A stretch of 64,000 nt of DNA from Bacteroidales bacterium (GTDB lineage: Bacteria; Bacteroidota; Bacteroidia; Bacteroidales; UBA932). The notes under the pieces were generated by a model. It did no database searches. It was not told where the DNA came from and saw only the letters and a program-made list of their open reading frames with translations. The translations under genes and the position numbers were made by a program. Location: contig JAFRZX010000004.1 in assembly GCA_017442315.1 (NCBI GenBank), positions 1-64,000 on the forward strand, in the 5' to 3' direction. The first letter of the stretch is position 1. Every line of letters begins with the position of its first letter. This document shows, one piece after another, positions 16,136-25,707 of this stretch.

Positions 16136-17188
16136 TTATTTTGATATTTCGCCCCTCAGGTCGGCCTCTAATCCGGCTGTCACTTCATGGTTGCTTTCAT
16201 ATCTTCCCATCAGGTAGAACAGTTTTGCCAATGCACTCTCTGTGGTGCTGTCGTATCCGCTGCATACACCTGCCTCTTTCAGGCTTTTTCCGGTGGCATA
16301 AATGTCCATATCGACACCTCCGGCCAGGCATTGTGTGACATTCAGCAGTATCTTGCCTTTTGATGATGCGCTCCTGATCAATGCAAGGAACCATTCCTTT
16401 GACGGAGCATTGCCGGCCCCGTATGTCTCGATTATTACAGCTCGGCTTTCTGTTCCGCCCAGTATGCTCTCCACAACCTGTGGCGTCATTCCCGGATGTA
16501 TCTTCAGGATGGATACCCTTGTATCGAGGCGCTTGTGGAATGTCGGTCTGATGTTCCATGACTCAGGCTTGCGTATGAGCTTTGTCTCATATTTGATATG
16601 GATGCCGGCTTCTGCCAGAGGAGGAAAATTCTCAGAACGGAATGCTCTGAAATTATCTGAGTTGACTTTTCTTGTTCTGTTGCCTCTCATCAGCACATTG
16701 TCGAAATAAATGCAGACCTCTGGCACCAATGCATTACCTTCGCTATCTTTGGCTGCGGCAATTTCGACAGATGAAATCAGGTTTTCCTTTCCGTCGGTCC
16801 TCAGTGTTCCGATGGGGAGCTGGCTTCCGGTAAAAATCACTGGTTTGGTCAGGTCTTGTATCATGAAGCTCAATGCAGATGCCGAATATGCCATGGTGTC
16901 CGTACCGTGAAGTATGACGAAACCATCGTAGTCATCGTATTTTTCTTCGATGATGGCCGCCATGGATATCCATGATGCCGGTTCTATGTCAGAAGAGTCG
17001 ATGAGAGGGTCAAAGGTATAGGTGTCGATCCTGTATGCAAACTTCTCCAGTTCAGGAACCTCGTCGAGTATCTGGCTGAAGTCGAAAGGAATAAGAGCCT
17101 TGATAACGGGATCTTCCTTCATTCCTATGGTACCTCCTGTATAGATTATAAGGATGGCGGCTTTGTCTTTAGAACATCCTGTCGTCAT
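16136..17188 (-). CDS. ansA: Type I (cytoplasmic) asparaginase
   Basis: A 350-residue L-asparaginase, hydrolysing asparagine to aspartate and ammonia. The two threonine motifs are present: IIYTGGTIGM near the N-terminus and VILHGTDTMAYSASALSFM about residue 95. The absence of a signal peptide suggests the cytoplasmic type I enzyme. Its ATG overlaps the tatD stop codon (ATGA at 17188-17185), so the two are translated from one mRNA. The tatD-ansA pair upstream of exbB is a common Bacteroidales arrangement. Confidence 0.94.
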   Translation of the reverse strand: MTTGCSKDKAAILIIYTGGTIGMKEDPVIKALIPFDFSQILDEVPELEKFAYRIDTYTFDPLIDSSDIEPASWISMAAIIEEKYDDYDGFVILHGTDTMAYSASALSFMIQDLTKPVIFTGSQLPIGTLRTDGKENLISSVEIAAAKDSEGNALVPEVCIYFDNVLMRGNRTRKVNSDNFRAFRSENFPPLAEAGIHIKYETKLIRKPESWNIRPTFHKRLDTRVSILKIHPGMTPQVVESILGGTESRAVIIETYGAGNAPSKEWFLALIRSASSKGKILLNVTQCLAGGVDMDIYATGKSLKEAGVCSGYDSTTESALAKLFYLMGRYESNHEVTAGLEADLRGEISK

Positions 17189-17952
17189 ATGTTGAAAAGT
17201 TTTAATGCGTTTTCTGTCGTGACAGCTGCCGTTTCTTCTATGCTTATGCCTTTGAGTCCGGACAGTGTCGCTGCAATCAATGGTATGTAGCTGCTTTCGT
17301 TGCGTTTGCCACGGTATGGTACGGGAGGCAGGTAAGGGGAGTCTGTCTCAAGGAGAATCCTGTCGAGAGGTATATCCTTCACTGTTTCTGCAATCGAAGC
17401 CCTCTTGTAGGTAAGAACCCCTCCGATACCTATGTACCAGTCTCCGAGGTTCTGCAGTTCCCGGTATGTTTCGATGCTTCCGCTGAATGCATGGAATACT
17501 CCTTTTATGTCGAGATGCCTGCATTCTTTCAAAACGTTGATTATAAGGCCTGTGGATTCCCTTGAATGGATAATGACCGGAAGAGAGAGCCTGTCTGCAA
17601 GTTCAAGCTGTGTTCGCAGGGCGTCCTCCTGCTCTTTGATGAATTCTCTTGACCAGTAGCAGTCCATGCCGATTTCGCCGATTGCGTAAATCTTGTGCGA
17701 CAAGTGTCTTTCCATGTCGGCCACGTCTTTTTCCCAGTCTTTTCCTACTGAGGTCGGATGAAGGCCGAGGCAGGGGAACAGGTGGTCGGGATGCCTTTCT
17801 GATAGTGAAAACATTGCCTCTCGGTAAAGGGAGTCGATATCAGGCAGAATCATTCTGGTGACTCCTGCCTGGACAGCCCTTTCTATTGCAAGGTCTTCTT
17901 CTTCTTTGAATGCCTCGTCATATAGATGGGCATGCGTATCAACGAATGTCAT
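17185..17952 (-). CDS. tatD: TatD family metal-dependent hydrolase / DNase
   Basis: A 255-residue TatD-type TIM-barrel hydrolase, a 3'-5' exonuclease/quality-control nuclease in studied bacteria. Metal ligands are seen in order: VDTHAHLYD, GEIGMDCYW, IIHSRES, GVFHAFSGS and ETDSPYLPP. The ATG at 17952 (MTFVDTHAH) is chosen over the ATG at 17973, because a -7 box at 17978-17985 would put the transcription start at or near the upstream ATG. It overlaps ansA by four bases. Confidence 0.94.
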   Translation of the reverse strand: MTFVDTHAHLYDEAFKEEEDLAIERAVQAGVTRMILPDIDSLYREAMFSLSERHPDHLFPCLGLHPTSVGKDWEKDVADMERHLSHKIYAIGEIGMDCYWSREFIKEQEDALRTQLELADRLSLPVIIHSRESTGLIINVLKECRHLDIKGVFHAFSGSIETYRELQNLGDWYIGIGGVLTYKRASIAETVKDIPLDRILLETDSPYLPPVPYRGKRNESSYIPLIAATLSGLKGISIEETAAVTTENALKLFNI

Positions 17953-17977
17953 TGGCTTCGGATTTATACACATTCTG

Positions 17978-17985
17978 CAAATTTA
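17978..17985 (-). promoter_or_regulatory. -7 box for tatD-ansA
   Basis: Reads TAAATTTG on the minus strand, 25 bases before the preferred tatD ATG. No matching -33 TTG is found. The dprA gene ends about 50 bases upstream. Confidence 0.45.
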
Positions 17986-18034
17986 GTATTTTTATTGAGA
18001 AGCTGTATGCCGATTCGTGTTCTTTTTGACTTAC

Positions 18035-19204
18035 CTATATCCTTTCGGTGAGTATGGAGCATCTCTGCATTATGTCTATTGAAATGAATCCGTCGGTCTC
18101 CAGCATTACTGCGAGTTCGGATGTGACGCTATAGCTGAATCCGCAGACAGCGGCAAGTTCTTCGACTGAAATTCCGCGGTTGTTTCTTATCGTAAGCAGA
18201 ATTGTCGACATCATGCCTATCCGATCCTTCATTCCGTCGTTTCCGTATGTCTTTTGCAATGCGTCATGCAACGTAGGCTTTGAACTGCATGTGGCTTTTC
18301 CTAGTCCTATGCTTTCCAGCAGATCGCCGACGGAGATGATTGGCTCGGCAATTTTAGATTTTATCAGCTTGTTGCATCCTTGAGAACAAGGATCGTCAAT
18401 CCTTCCGGGCAGTGCGTAGACTTCTCTGTTGTAGGAAAATGCAAGTCTTGAAGTCATCATTCCTCCGCCTTTTATTTTGGATTCTATCAGAATCGTGGCT
18501 TTACTCAAGCCTGCAATTATCCGGTTCCGTCTCAAGAAATGTATGGGAAGGGCCTTTGTGCCTGGAGGGTAGTCTGTAATTAGAGCGCATCCCGGCGACC
18601 CGGCTATTGCTTCGGCATCTTTCCTGTGCCGCATGGGATATATCTCGTCCGTTCCTGTTGCCATGACAGCTATTGTCGGAAGCCCGTTTCTGAGCGCATT
18701 CCTGTGGGCGCAGATGTCCGTCCCCAATGCAAGCCCGCTGATAACCAATGGTTTTGCAGGGACGGATGCCATACCTTCAACTATTCTTGCACACCATTCC
18801 TGGCCATATGGGGAAATGTCTCTGGTGCCTATGACGGCAATGTTACGGGAACATTCTCCGAAGAGGTCTTGAACAGGGGTGCTGCTTCTAATGTACAGGC
18901 CGACGGGGGCATCTTCGCACTCTTTCAGCAGTTGAGGGTAGGCCTGTTCGCTCCATCCGACGAAACGGACTCCAGTCTTGTCCAGTCTTTCCAGCTCCCT
19001 CATCGTTTCATCCAGAATGCGTGCAGATATCAGCGATGCTTCTTTCGGATAGTTGCCTATCATTGTTTCCTTATCTTTTGCACTCATGCGGAAAAGTTCT
19101 CCGGCTGACCCGATATGTGACAGGAGTGCCAAGGCGATTGCAGGCTTGAACCCGAATGCCTTGTTCAGTGTGCATAGACATGCTTTTTCATAAAAATCTT
19201 CCAT
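18035..19204 (-). CDS. dprA: DNA processing protein DprA
   Basis: A 389-residue DprA/Smf protein, which loads RecA on incoming single-stranded DNA during transformation. Residues 1-90 form the helix-hairpin-helix/SAM-like region. The Rossmann-like core carries IAVIGTRDISPYG, ISGLALGTDICAH, and a RRNRIIAGLSKATILIESK segment. The C-terminal 60 residues look like the winged-helix domain (RGISVEELAAVCGFS). The start is the ATG at 19204. It is separated from queA by a terminator hairpin. Confidence 0.95.
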   Translation of the reverse strand: MEDFYEKACLCTLNKAFGFKPAIALALLSHIGSAGELFRMSAKDKETMIGNYPKEASLISARILDETMRELERLDKTGVRFVGWSEQAYPQLLKECEDAPVGLYIRSSTPVQDLFGECSRNIAVIGTRDISPYGQEWCARIVEGMASVPAKPLVISGLALGTDICAHRNALRNGLPTIAVMATGTDEIYPMRHRKDAEAIAGSPGCALITDYPPGTKALPIHFLRRNRIIAGLSKATILIESKIKGGGMMTSRLAFSYNREVYALPGRIDDPCSQGCNKLIKSKIAEPIISVGDLLESIGLGKATCSSKPTLHDALQKTYGNDGMKDRIGMMSTILLTIRNNRGISVEELAAVCGFSYSVTSELAVMLETDGFISIDIMQRCSILTERI

Positions 19205-19216
19205 GCCTCAAAGTAA

Positions 19217-19257
19217 AACCAAAATCAGCTTCCCGGAAATACCGGAAAGCTGATTTT
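19217..19257 (-). terminator. Terminator after queA
   Basis: An 11-bp stem AAAATCAGCTT (19221-19231) with AAGCTGATTTT (19247-19257), extended after one mismatch by a CCGG/CCGG pair around an AAATA loop. On the minus strand it lies about 60 bases downstream of the queA stop codon and is followed by GGTTTTAC. Confidence 0.75.
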
Positions 19258-19316
19258 AGGTTTTTTATATGAAGAAATTTCTTTTTCTTTAAGAAATTCA
19301 TTTTTTTTTATATTTC

Positions 19317-20366
19317 TCAGACAATCAGAAGGGCGTCACCATAAGGACCGAACCTGTAATCTGATTCCAGAGCAGTCTTGTAAGCCTTCATCACATTCTC
19401 ATATCCTCCGAATGCTGCCACAGACATAAGCATTGTCGAACCGGGACGGTGGAAGTTGGAAACTATGGCATCAGGCACGGCAAACCTGTATGGCGGGAAG
19501 ATGAACTTGTTTGTCCATCCGTCATAGGCGTTTACTTCATCGTTTGTGGTGGTGTAGGTTTCAAGACCTCTGATGGTGGTGATACCCACGGCAAGAACCT
19601 TATGTCCGTTTCTTCTTGTGGAGTTGATCACTTCTGCTGCCTCAGGTGTGATGATCAGCCTTTCGGAATCCATCTTGTGTTTTGAAAGGTCTTCTACGTC
19701 CACTTCCCTGAAGTGTCCTATACCCATGTGAAGGGTGATGAATGCCTTGTTGATGTCCTTGAGGATCATTCTGTTGAACAATTCACGGCTGAAGTGCAGA
19801 CCTGCAGCTGGAGCAGATACCGCACCTTCGTGCTTAGCGAAAATTGTCTGGAAGTTTTCGGCATCTTCTTCTGTTACCTCCTTCTTTACCCAATCAGGAA
19901 CAGGTGTCTGTCCAAGTCCGAACAATGTCTCCTTGAAGTCTTCGTAACTGCCGTCATACAGAAAACGCAGGGTCCGTCCTCTTGAAGTGGTGTTGTCTAT
20001 TACTTCCGCTACAAGGCTTTCGTCTTCGCCGAAGTATAGCTTGTTCCCGATCCTTATCTTCCTTGCCGGATCTACTATGACATCCCAGAGCCTCTGCTCG
20101 CGGTTAAGTTCCCTGAGGAGGAAAACCTCGATGTCTGCACCTGTCTTTTCTTTGTTGCCATAGAGTCTTGCAGGGAAAACCTTGGTGTCATTCAATACGA
20201 ATGTGTCTCCTTTTTCAAAGTAGTCGAGGATATCTTTGAAAAGCTTGTGCTCTATTTCCCCTGTCTTCTTGTGCAGAACCATGAGTTTGCATTCGTCACG
20301 CCATCTTGTGGGTTCGACTGCTATCTTTTCTGCAGGAAGATTGAATTGGAATTGTGAAAGTTTCAT
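19317..20366 (-). CDS. queA: S-adenosylmethionine:tRNA ribosyltransferase-isomerase
   Basis: QueA, 349 residues, transfers and isomerises the ribosyl group of S-adenosylmethionine onto 7-aminomethyl-7-deazaguanine in tRNA to form epoxyqueuosine. Characteristic segments are [11 protein letters not shown] with [48 protein letters not shown] and FNRPG-like [13 protein letters not shown]. The length is normal. It is transcribed alone, with a terminator downstream. Confidence 0.97.
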   Translation of the reverse strand: MKLSQFQFNLPAEKIAVEPTRWRDECKLMVLHKKTGEIEHKLFKDILDYFEKGDTFVLNDTKVFPARLYGNKEKTGADIEVFLLRELNREQRLWDVIVDPARKIRIGNKLYFGEDESLVAEVIDNTTSRGRTLRFLYDGSYEDFKETLFGLGQTPVPDWVKKEVTEEDAENFQTIFAKHEGAVSAPAAGLHFSRELFNRMILKDINKAFITLHMGIGHFREVDVEDLSKHKMDSERLIITPEAAEVINSTRRNGHKVLAVGITTIRGLETYTTTNDEVNAYDGWTNKFIFPPYRFAVPDAIVSNFHRPGSTMLMSVAAFGGYENVMKAYKTALESDYRFGPYGDALLIV

Positions 20367-20454
20367 ATATGTGTTATCGTTTATACTGCAAAATACATTA
20401 CATTATACGATATTTCGGATATTTTGTTTCATTTGTATGCTGATTTTTTTAAAA

Positions 20455-21066
20455 TCATATTTTTGCTTCCCGAAATACCTCGACTATGGATGGATATGTA
20501 TTGAGCAGGAAAGGGGGGAGGCTTGATTTTGCAACCCATGCAGCCTTGGATATGTCCTCTTCCTTTTGCGGGATCAGCTCTGTAGGCGCGGTGTATAGCA
20601 TGTCGTACCACCATGTGTGCTTGAGATGCCATGCGCCGTTGCGCATGTAGCAGTGGTCGGTGACGCAGATCAGTTTCCGCAGGACTATATCGTTTATACC
20701 GGTTTCTTCACGTACCTCTCTGAGTGCTGTGACACTTATGTCTTCTCCTGGATCCTGATGGCCTTTAGGCAGATCCCAGAGCCCGTTCCTGTTTATGAGC
20801 AGCACGTCTCCTCTTCTGTTGGATACAAGTCCTCCACCTGCGTTGACTTCGATGAATCCGCTGCATATCTTCTTGTATGTGCCATCTGTATCTGATGTGG
20901 GAATGAAAATGCGGTGAAGTGAAGACGAAGATTCAAACATTTCTATCAGAGAAAGTATTCCAAAGGTTTCTCCCGGCCTGAAAATGATGGCATTAGGGTC
21001 TGACAGGCAGCTTTCCTCCTCAGGACATATCACTATACTTCTGTTTTCAAAATATATCTTGTGCAT
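20455..21066 (-). CDS. Nudix hydrolase
   Basis: A 203-residue Nudix protein. The Nudix box is complete at about residues 102-124, GHQDPGEDIS...REVREETG, after the strand NRNGLWDLPK. The N-terminal 70 residues form an extra domain of unknown role, also seen in Bacteroidota homologues. The substrate cannot be predicted. The ATG at 21066 is chosen; the open frame continues 44 codons upstream, but that part overlaps the pyrE promoter and the pyrE start and has no similarity to the family. Confidence 0.9.
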   Translation of the reverse strand: MHKIYFENRSIVICPEEESCLSDPNAIIFRPGETFGILSLIEMFESSSSLHRIFIPTSDTDGTYKKICSGFIEVNAGGGLVSNRRGDVLLINRNGLWDLPKGHQDPGEDISVTALREVREETGINDIVLRKLICVTDHCYMRNGAWHLKHTWWYDMLYTAPTELIPQKEEDISKAAWVAKSSLPPFLLNTYPSIVEVFREAKI

Positions 21067-21089
21067 TTTTTGCGGTTTTATTATCTTTG
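21059..21089 (+). promoter_or_regulatory. Promoter of the pyrE operon
   Basis: TTG at 21059-21061 and TATCTTTG at 21082-21089, 20 bases apart. It overlaps the first codons of the divergent Nudix gene, whose ATG is at 21066. The leader to pyrE is about 65 bases; I saw no attenuator hairpin in it. Confidence 0.75.
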
Positions 21090-21160
21090 CAGGATATGCG
21101 CTTATGTGGCGTATGGTATGTGACTGCAAATATAGGCAGAAGAACTGAAAAACAATCAAA

Positions 21161-21808
21161 ATGCATGATATGGAATCTGTAGAGAAATCTGTGGCCAAGT
21201 CTCTTTTGGATATAAAGGCCGTTCTATTGAGACCGGAACAGCCGTTTACATGGGCTTCTGGCTGGCGTTCGCCGATTTATTGTGATAACCGAAGGATATT
21301 GTCATATCCTGAAATAAGAGAAAATGTGTGCGGATGGATGGCAGACATCATAAGGAACAGATATCCGGAGGTAGAGGTCATTGCCGGTGTCGCTACCGGA
21401 GCCATCGCGCATGGGTATCTGGTAGCTCATATGCTTGGCAAGCCTTTCTGTTATGTGAGACCGAAGCCAAAGGATCATGGTACGGGCTCTCAGATAGAGG
21501 GTATTGTTGAACCGGGCTCCAAGGTGGTAATTGTTGAGGATCTCATTTCCACCGGAATGAGCAGTCTTGCAGCCAGAAACGCTCTTGTAAGCGCAGGGGC
21601 AGATGTGATGGGAATGGTAGCCATATTCTCATATAACTTCAACCAGGCGAGGAAGGCATTTGAAGATGCCAATGTGGAACTGACAACATTGTCCAATTAC
21701 GACACTCTTGTTGAGGTTGCATGTGAGACCGGGTATGTCAGGGAGTCTGACCTGGAGGTGCTTAAGGAGTGGAGGTTCTCTCCTTCTACATGGGGTAAGA
21801 TCGAGTAG
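21161..21808 (+). CDS. pyrE: Orotate phosphoribosyltransferase
   Basis: PyrE, 215 residues, joins orotate and PRPP to give orotidine 5'-phosphate in pyrimidine biosynthesis. The PRPP-binding loop is VVIVEDLISTGMSS, and the substrate loop region YVRPKPKDHGTGSQIEG is intact. The ATG at 21161 is used; an in-frame ATG at 21170 is also possible. The following gene starts two bases after its stop codon. Confidence 0.96.
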   Translation: MHDMESVEKSVAKSLLDIKAVLLRPEQPFTWASGWRSPIYCDNRRILSYPEIRENVCGWMADIIRNRYPEVEVIAGVATGAIAHGYLVAHMLGKPFCYVRPKPKDHGTGSQIEGIVEPGSKVVIVEDLISTGMSSLAARNALVSAGADVMGMVAIFSYNFNQARKAFEDANVELTTLSNYDTLVEVACETGYVRESDLEVLKEWRFSPSTWGKIE

Positions 21809-21810
21809 CT

Positions 21811-22254
21811 ATGGCAGTTGAGATAAAAAGTAAGAGAGCTGTTGTGTCGAAGCCACCTTATCAGCTTTACATGGCGTTTACGGATATGCGTAATTTTGTC
21901 CAGTTTCTTCCTGAGGATAAGAAGGAGGGGGTCACGGCTGACTATGATTCGATTCAGGCTGTCGTGCAAGGTTTCAACATAGGTGTGAAAGTGACTGAAA
22001 GAGTTCCTTATTCACGTATAGGGTTTGCTGATGACGGAGCTCCTTTCAGGTTCTCTCTTACTCTCCATTTTGATCCTGCGGCAGATCCGGACAAGACTGA
22101 TTTCCAGATAATGCTTGATGCCGACCTCAATTTCATGATGAAGACACTTCTAGGCTCCAGGCTAAAGGAAGCATTGGACAAGGTTGTGGATACTTTGGTC
22201 GATATGTCAGAAGGCCGGATGCCTGAGGGCTTTGATTCATATGCAGGTAAGTGA
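21811..22254 (+). CDS. SRPBCC-fold (START-like) protein
   Basis: A 147-residue protein that looks like the SRPBCC/Bet v1-like fold: an N-terminal strand EIKSKRAVVSKPPYQLYMAFTD, a helix, long alternating beta strands and a C-terminal helix LKEALDKVVDTLVDM. Similar small proteins follow pyrE in Bacteroidales. The ligand and role are unknown. It overlaps the next gene by 14 bases, so translation is probably coupled. Confidence 0.75.
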   Translation: MAVEIKSKRAVVSKPPYQLYMAFTDMRNFVQFLPEDKKEGVTADYDSIQAVVQGFNIGVKVTERVPYSRIGFADDGAPFRFSLTLHFDPAADPDKTDFQIMLDADLNFMMKTLLGSRLKEALDKVVDTLVDMSEGRMPEGFDSYAGK

Positions 22255-23632
22255 GTCATTCAGAATCCTTTTGGAGAAAGCGATAGGACATGATAATATG
22301 CTTGTCGCTTTATCTGCATTAGATACACCGGCTTCGGTGTCAGTGCGGCTGAATCCTTTCAAGAAAGGGTTTGCTCCGGAAGGTAGAATGATACCATGGA
22401 GCAGATATGGAAGGATTCTGGAACATCGTCCTTTGTTTACTTTGGATCCGATATTCCATGCCGGTGGATACTATGTGCAGGATTCGTCATCTATGTTTGT
22501 CGGACATGTGTTCCGTTCGCTGATGAAGGACAGGAGGTTGCCGGAAGGCAGACCTTTGAGGGTACTGGATCTATGTGCTGCTCCAGGAGGGAAGACGACG
22601 GATCTTGCCGCATCCTTGAGGGAAATATGTGGAGACAGGTTCCTGTTGGTTGCCAATGAGGTCATGAAGTCCCGTGTAGGTGTCCTTGCGGACAATGTTG
22701 CTGTTTGGGGCGATCCTAATGTTATGGTCACATCAGATGATCCGGCTGCGTTTGCTTCGCTGGAAGGATTCTTTGATGTCATAGTTGCTGATGTTCCATG
22801 CTCAGGGGAAGGAATGTTCCGTAAGGACGAGCAGGCCCGGATGCAGTGGTCGGAAGATAATGTGGCATTATGTCAGGCCCGTCAGAGGAGGATCATAGCG
22901 GATGTATGGCCTGCCTTGGCGACAGATGGGGTACTGATATATTCTACATGTACATTCAATCGTAATGAAAATGATTCCAATGTAGAGTGGATAGCGGAGA
23001 ACCTTAATGGAAAATATCTCCTTCCGTCCGAAGGACTTGAAGATTATGACGGGGTGATCAGGACAGATCGCGGATATAGCCTCGTTCCCGGTCTGGTTGA
23101 GGGGGAAGGACAATATTGTTCGGCCCTTGTCAAAGCTCAGTCAGATGGTCAGAATGTAGGTTTTGCACGTAGGGAACGGACAGCTGGCAAGGGAAAGGAA
23201 TCTTGTGTACCTTGCGGAGTCAGGGAAATGCTGTCAACCGATGTTGAATTAAGGTGGAAAGGCGAGGTCCTGACGGCGGTTCCGAAGGGGATTTATCCGC
23301 ATGTCGCACTGGCAGAATCGGTTCTTCATGTGGTGGCGGCAGGGTGTGCCTTAGGTACGGTCAAAGGAAAGGATTTCATACCCGATGCTGACCTGGCTTT
23401 GTCACTGATTCTTGAAGCGGATGCATTTGTTGCTGTCGATGTCGATCTTGATACGGCTCTGGCTTTTCTCCATCGGGATGCTATTGTACTTGCAGATGCA
23501 CAGAAAGGTTTTCTGCTTGTGCGTTATGAAGGACTCCCATTGGGATTTGTGAAGAACCTTGGTAACAGATGCAATAATCTGCATCCTCAGGGAAGGCGCA
23601 TTAGAATGGATGTAAAAAGAAGGGAAACATGA
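22241..23632 (+). CDS. RNA m5C methyltransferase, RsmF/NOL1-NOP2-Sun family
   Basis: A 463-residue SAM-dependent cytosine-5 RNA methyltransferase, resembling RsmF/YebU. The SAM motif LDLCAAPGGKTT lies at residues 109-120. Two catalytic cysteines are visible: Cys187 in ADVPCSGEGMF and Cys237 in IYSTCTFN. A C-terminal PUA-like region with HPQGRR ends the protein. The ATG at 22241 (MQVSESFRILLEKA) is preferred over the upstream frame opening at 22184, which lies inside the SRPBCC gene. It overlaps the next gene by ATGA. Confidence 0.93.
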   Translation: MQVSESFRILLEKAIGHDNMLVALSALDTPASVSVRLNPFKKGFAPEGRMIPWSRYGRILEHRPLFTLDPIFHAGGYYVQDSSSMFVGHVFRSLMKDRRLPEGRPLRVLDLCAAPGGKTTDLAASLREICGDRFLLVANEVMKSRVGVLADNVAVWGDPNVMVTSDDPAAFASLEGFFDVIVADVPCSGEGMFRKDEQARMQWSEDNVALCQARQRRIIADVWPALATDGVLIYSTCTFNRNENDSNVEWIAENLNGKYLLPSEGLEDYDGVIRTDRGYSLVPGLVEGEGQYCSALVKAQSDGQNVGFARRERTAGKGKESCVPCGVREMLSTDVELRWKGEVLTAVPKGIYPHVALAESVLHVVAAGCALGTVKGKDFIPDADLALSLILEADAFVAVDVDLDTALAFLHRDAIVLADAQKGFLLVRYEGLPLGFVKNLGNRCNNLHPQGRRIRMDVKRRET

Positions 23633-24540
23633 AATATATTGCAATGATGCTGTTGTCTCTGCTGACTTTTTCTGCAGCGGCTCAGTCGGAGAGATATGAA
23701 CAGAAATACAATCTTCTGGTCTCGCAGCTTGGTCCTGCAGGAGTGGGAGTCGAGACTGTCCTGGACAATTGGGCCAGGGTTGACTCAACTGATGTGAAGA
23801 TGCTTGTGGGACGCTTCAGCTATTTCTTCAATAAGGCTCAGTCTGACAGGGTGGTGGAGAAGCAGAAGAATAAATATCTGGGGATGGATCCTATTTTGGC
23901 TCTGAAAGACAGTACCGGAACGGATATATACTATTTTCAGGAGATTGTTTATGATGATAATCTATATGGACAGGCTCTGAAGGCAGCAGACAAAGCCATA
24001 AGGCTTTATCCGGATATGCTGGAACTTCGCTTCTTGAAAGCCAATGCCTATATAGCATATGAAAAGGAAAGTCCGGATATGGCCTCTGCATATCTTCTGG
24101 ACCTTGTCAGACAGAACCGTACGCGCCGGACTTCATGGATATATGAGGGAGAGCCTGCTGGTCAGGAGTTCTTTTCAGATGCTATGATGGAGTATTGCTA
24201 TACATTCTGGACTATTGGTTCTTCCGAGGCTATGGATGCTTTCCTGCATCTTTCGGAAGCGATGTATGAAGCATACCCCGATGATTATGCATTCCTGAAC
24301 AATATAGGCTCATATGACCTGATGGTCAGAAACGACCCGAAGGCTGCTCTCAAGGCTTATGGGAAAGTGCTCAAGGCAAAGCCTGACGATTACACTGCCA
24401 TCAGAAATTCCGTAACAGCTTCTCGCAAGCTTGGCAATATGAAAGCCGAAAAGAAGTATCTTCACATGCTTGTCAAGTATGGTCCTGAAAAGGACAGGAA
24501 TACTGCAAAAGCCAGTTTAGATGTCATTGATGCGATGTAG
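23629..24540 (+). CDS. Periplasmic TPR-repeat protein
   Basis: A 303-residue exported protein with a signal peptide (residues 1-18, ending SAAAQ). Helical repeats of TPR type follow, clearest at AYIAYEKESPDMASAYLLDL, YAFLNNIGSYDLMVRNDPKAALKAYGKVLKAKPDD and the next helix pair. TPR domains mediate protein contacts; the partner is unknown. It starts inside the stop codon of the methyltransferase gene and ends three bases before the ABC permease gene, so it belongs to the pyrE operon. Confidence 0.82.
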   Translation: MKYIAMMLLSLLTFSAAAQSERYEQKYNLLVSQLGPAGVGVETVLDNWARVDSTDVKMLVGRFSYFFNKAQSDRVVEKQKNKYLGMDPILALKDSTGTDIYYFQEIVYDDNLYGQALKAADKAIRLYPDMLELRFLKANAYIAYEKESPDMASAYLLDLVRQNRTRRTSWIYEGEPAGQEFFSDAMMEYCYTFWTIGSSEAMDAFLHLSEAMYEAYPDDYAFLNNIGSYDLMVRNDPKAALKAYGKVLKAKPDDYTAIRNSVTASRKLGNMKAEKKYLHMLVKYGPEKDRNTAKASLDVIDAM

Positions 24541-24543
24541 AGT

Positions 24544-25707
24544 ATGGATATATCTTTGTTCATAGCACGTAGATTGCACTTTAAAGGGAACCTTTCGACT
24601 GCTGCTGTCGCTATCAGTTTTCTGGTGATGATAATCGCTATTGCTGTATCATCAGGTTTCAGACATGAGATACGCAGTGGTCTTTCCTCAATATCCGGTG
24701 ACATACAGATAACACCTCCTGATCTGAATGTCTTCGATCACAATGCTCCCATAGAACGATATCCTTCCTATCTGAGCAGTCTGGAAAGCATTGAGGCTGT
24801 GGATGAAATCGTTCCTGTTGTCTATCGCGCAGGAATTGTAAAGCATGGCGGTGAAATTCATGGTGTCATATTCAAAGGTGTCCCTTCATCAGATACGGTT
24901 GCATTGGGAGTTTCAATACCGGTACGTCTTTCCGAAATCACCGGTATCATGCCCGGAGACAAAATGCTGACATATTTTGTCTCCGACAAGGTCAAGGTCC
25001 GTCAGTTCAATGTAATTGGTGTGCATGATGCGCTTGTTCAGACGGATGATCGTCTTGTGGTATACGCCGACATAGCAGATCTTCAGCGTCTGGACGGATG
25101 GACTGACGGTCAGGTTTCGGCCTTTGAAATATTGCTTGGCAGAAATTCAAAATCAGAGTCCGACATAATTGCGGCTTCGGAAGAAGCAGGGGCATATATC
25201 AATGCATTTTCATCTGAAGATGAGGCCGATGTTATCGCCATGTCTTCGGTAATGCGTTATCCTCAGCTGTTTGACTGGTTGAAGCTGATAGATTTCAATG
25301 TCATCTTCATCCTTGCTCTGATGATTATTGTGGCAGGCTTCAATATGATTTCAGGACTCCTTATAATGTTGTTTGAGAACATTTCCACCATTGGTATCCT
25401 TAAGGCTATGGGAATGCGTAATCTTGCCATTTCCAAGGTGTTCCTGGCCAGTTCGTCTGTCATAGTCATGCGAGGTATGTTCATTGGAAACCTGCTTGCC
25501 CTGCTGTTCTGTCTTATTCAAGGTACAACGCACATCCTCAAGCTGAATCCTGAGAATTATTTCGTGTCATATGTTCCTGTGCATGTGGATATTGAACTGA
25601 TCCTTGCCATTGATGTCATCGCTTTTGCCGTCATACTGCTCCTTATGTTCATTCCTTGCATGTTCATTACGAGAGTGGATCCGGCTCAGACTGTGAGAGT
25701 CAGATGA
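24544..25707 (+). CDS. FtsX/LolE-like ABC transporter permease
   Basis: A 387-residue inner-membrane permease of the MacB/FtsX/LolC-E type. It has an N-terminal membrane helix (about residues 17-40, AAVAISFLVMIIAIAVSSGF), a large periplasmic domain, and three C-terminal helices with the NMISGLLIMLFENISTIGILKAMG segment typical of LolC/LolE. In these families the permease works with a LolD-like ATPase in lipoprotein release. No ATPase gene is adjacent, so the partner must be elsewhere. Its last eight bases overlap the convergent transglycosylase gene. Confidence 0.88.
   Translation: MDISLFIARRLHFKGNLSTAAVAISFLVMIIAIAVSSGFRHEIRSGLSSISGDIQITPPDLNVFDHNAPIERYPSYLSSLESIEAVDEIVPVVYRAGIVKHGGEIHGVIFKGVPSSDTVALGVSIPVRLSEITGIMPGDKMLTYFVSDKVKVRQFNVIGVHDALVQTDDRLVVYADIADLQRLDGWTDGQVSAFEILLGRNSKSESDIIAASEEAGAYINAFSSEDEADVIAMSSVMRYPQLFDWLKLIDFNVIFILALMIIVAGFNMISGLLIMLFENISTIGILKAMGMRNLAISKVFLASSSVIVMRGMFIGNLLALLFCLIQGTTHILKLNPENYFVSYVPVHVDIELILAIDVIAFAVILLLMFIPCMFITRVDPAQTVRVR

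Noticed and set aside
21067-21198. 44-residue N-terminal extension of the Nudix frame
   Set aside because: It overlaps the pyrE promoter and the first codons of pyrE, and has no similarity to Nudix proteins.
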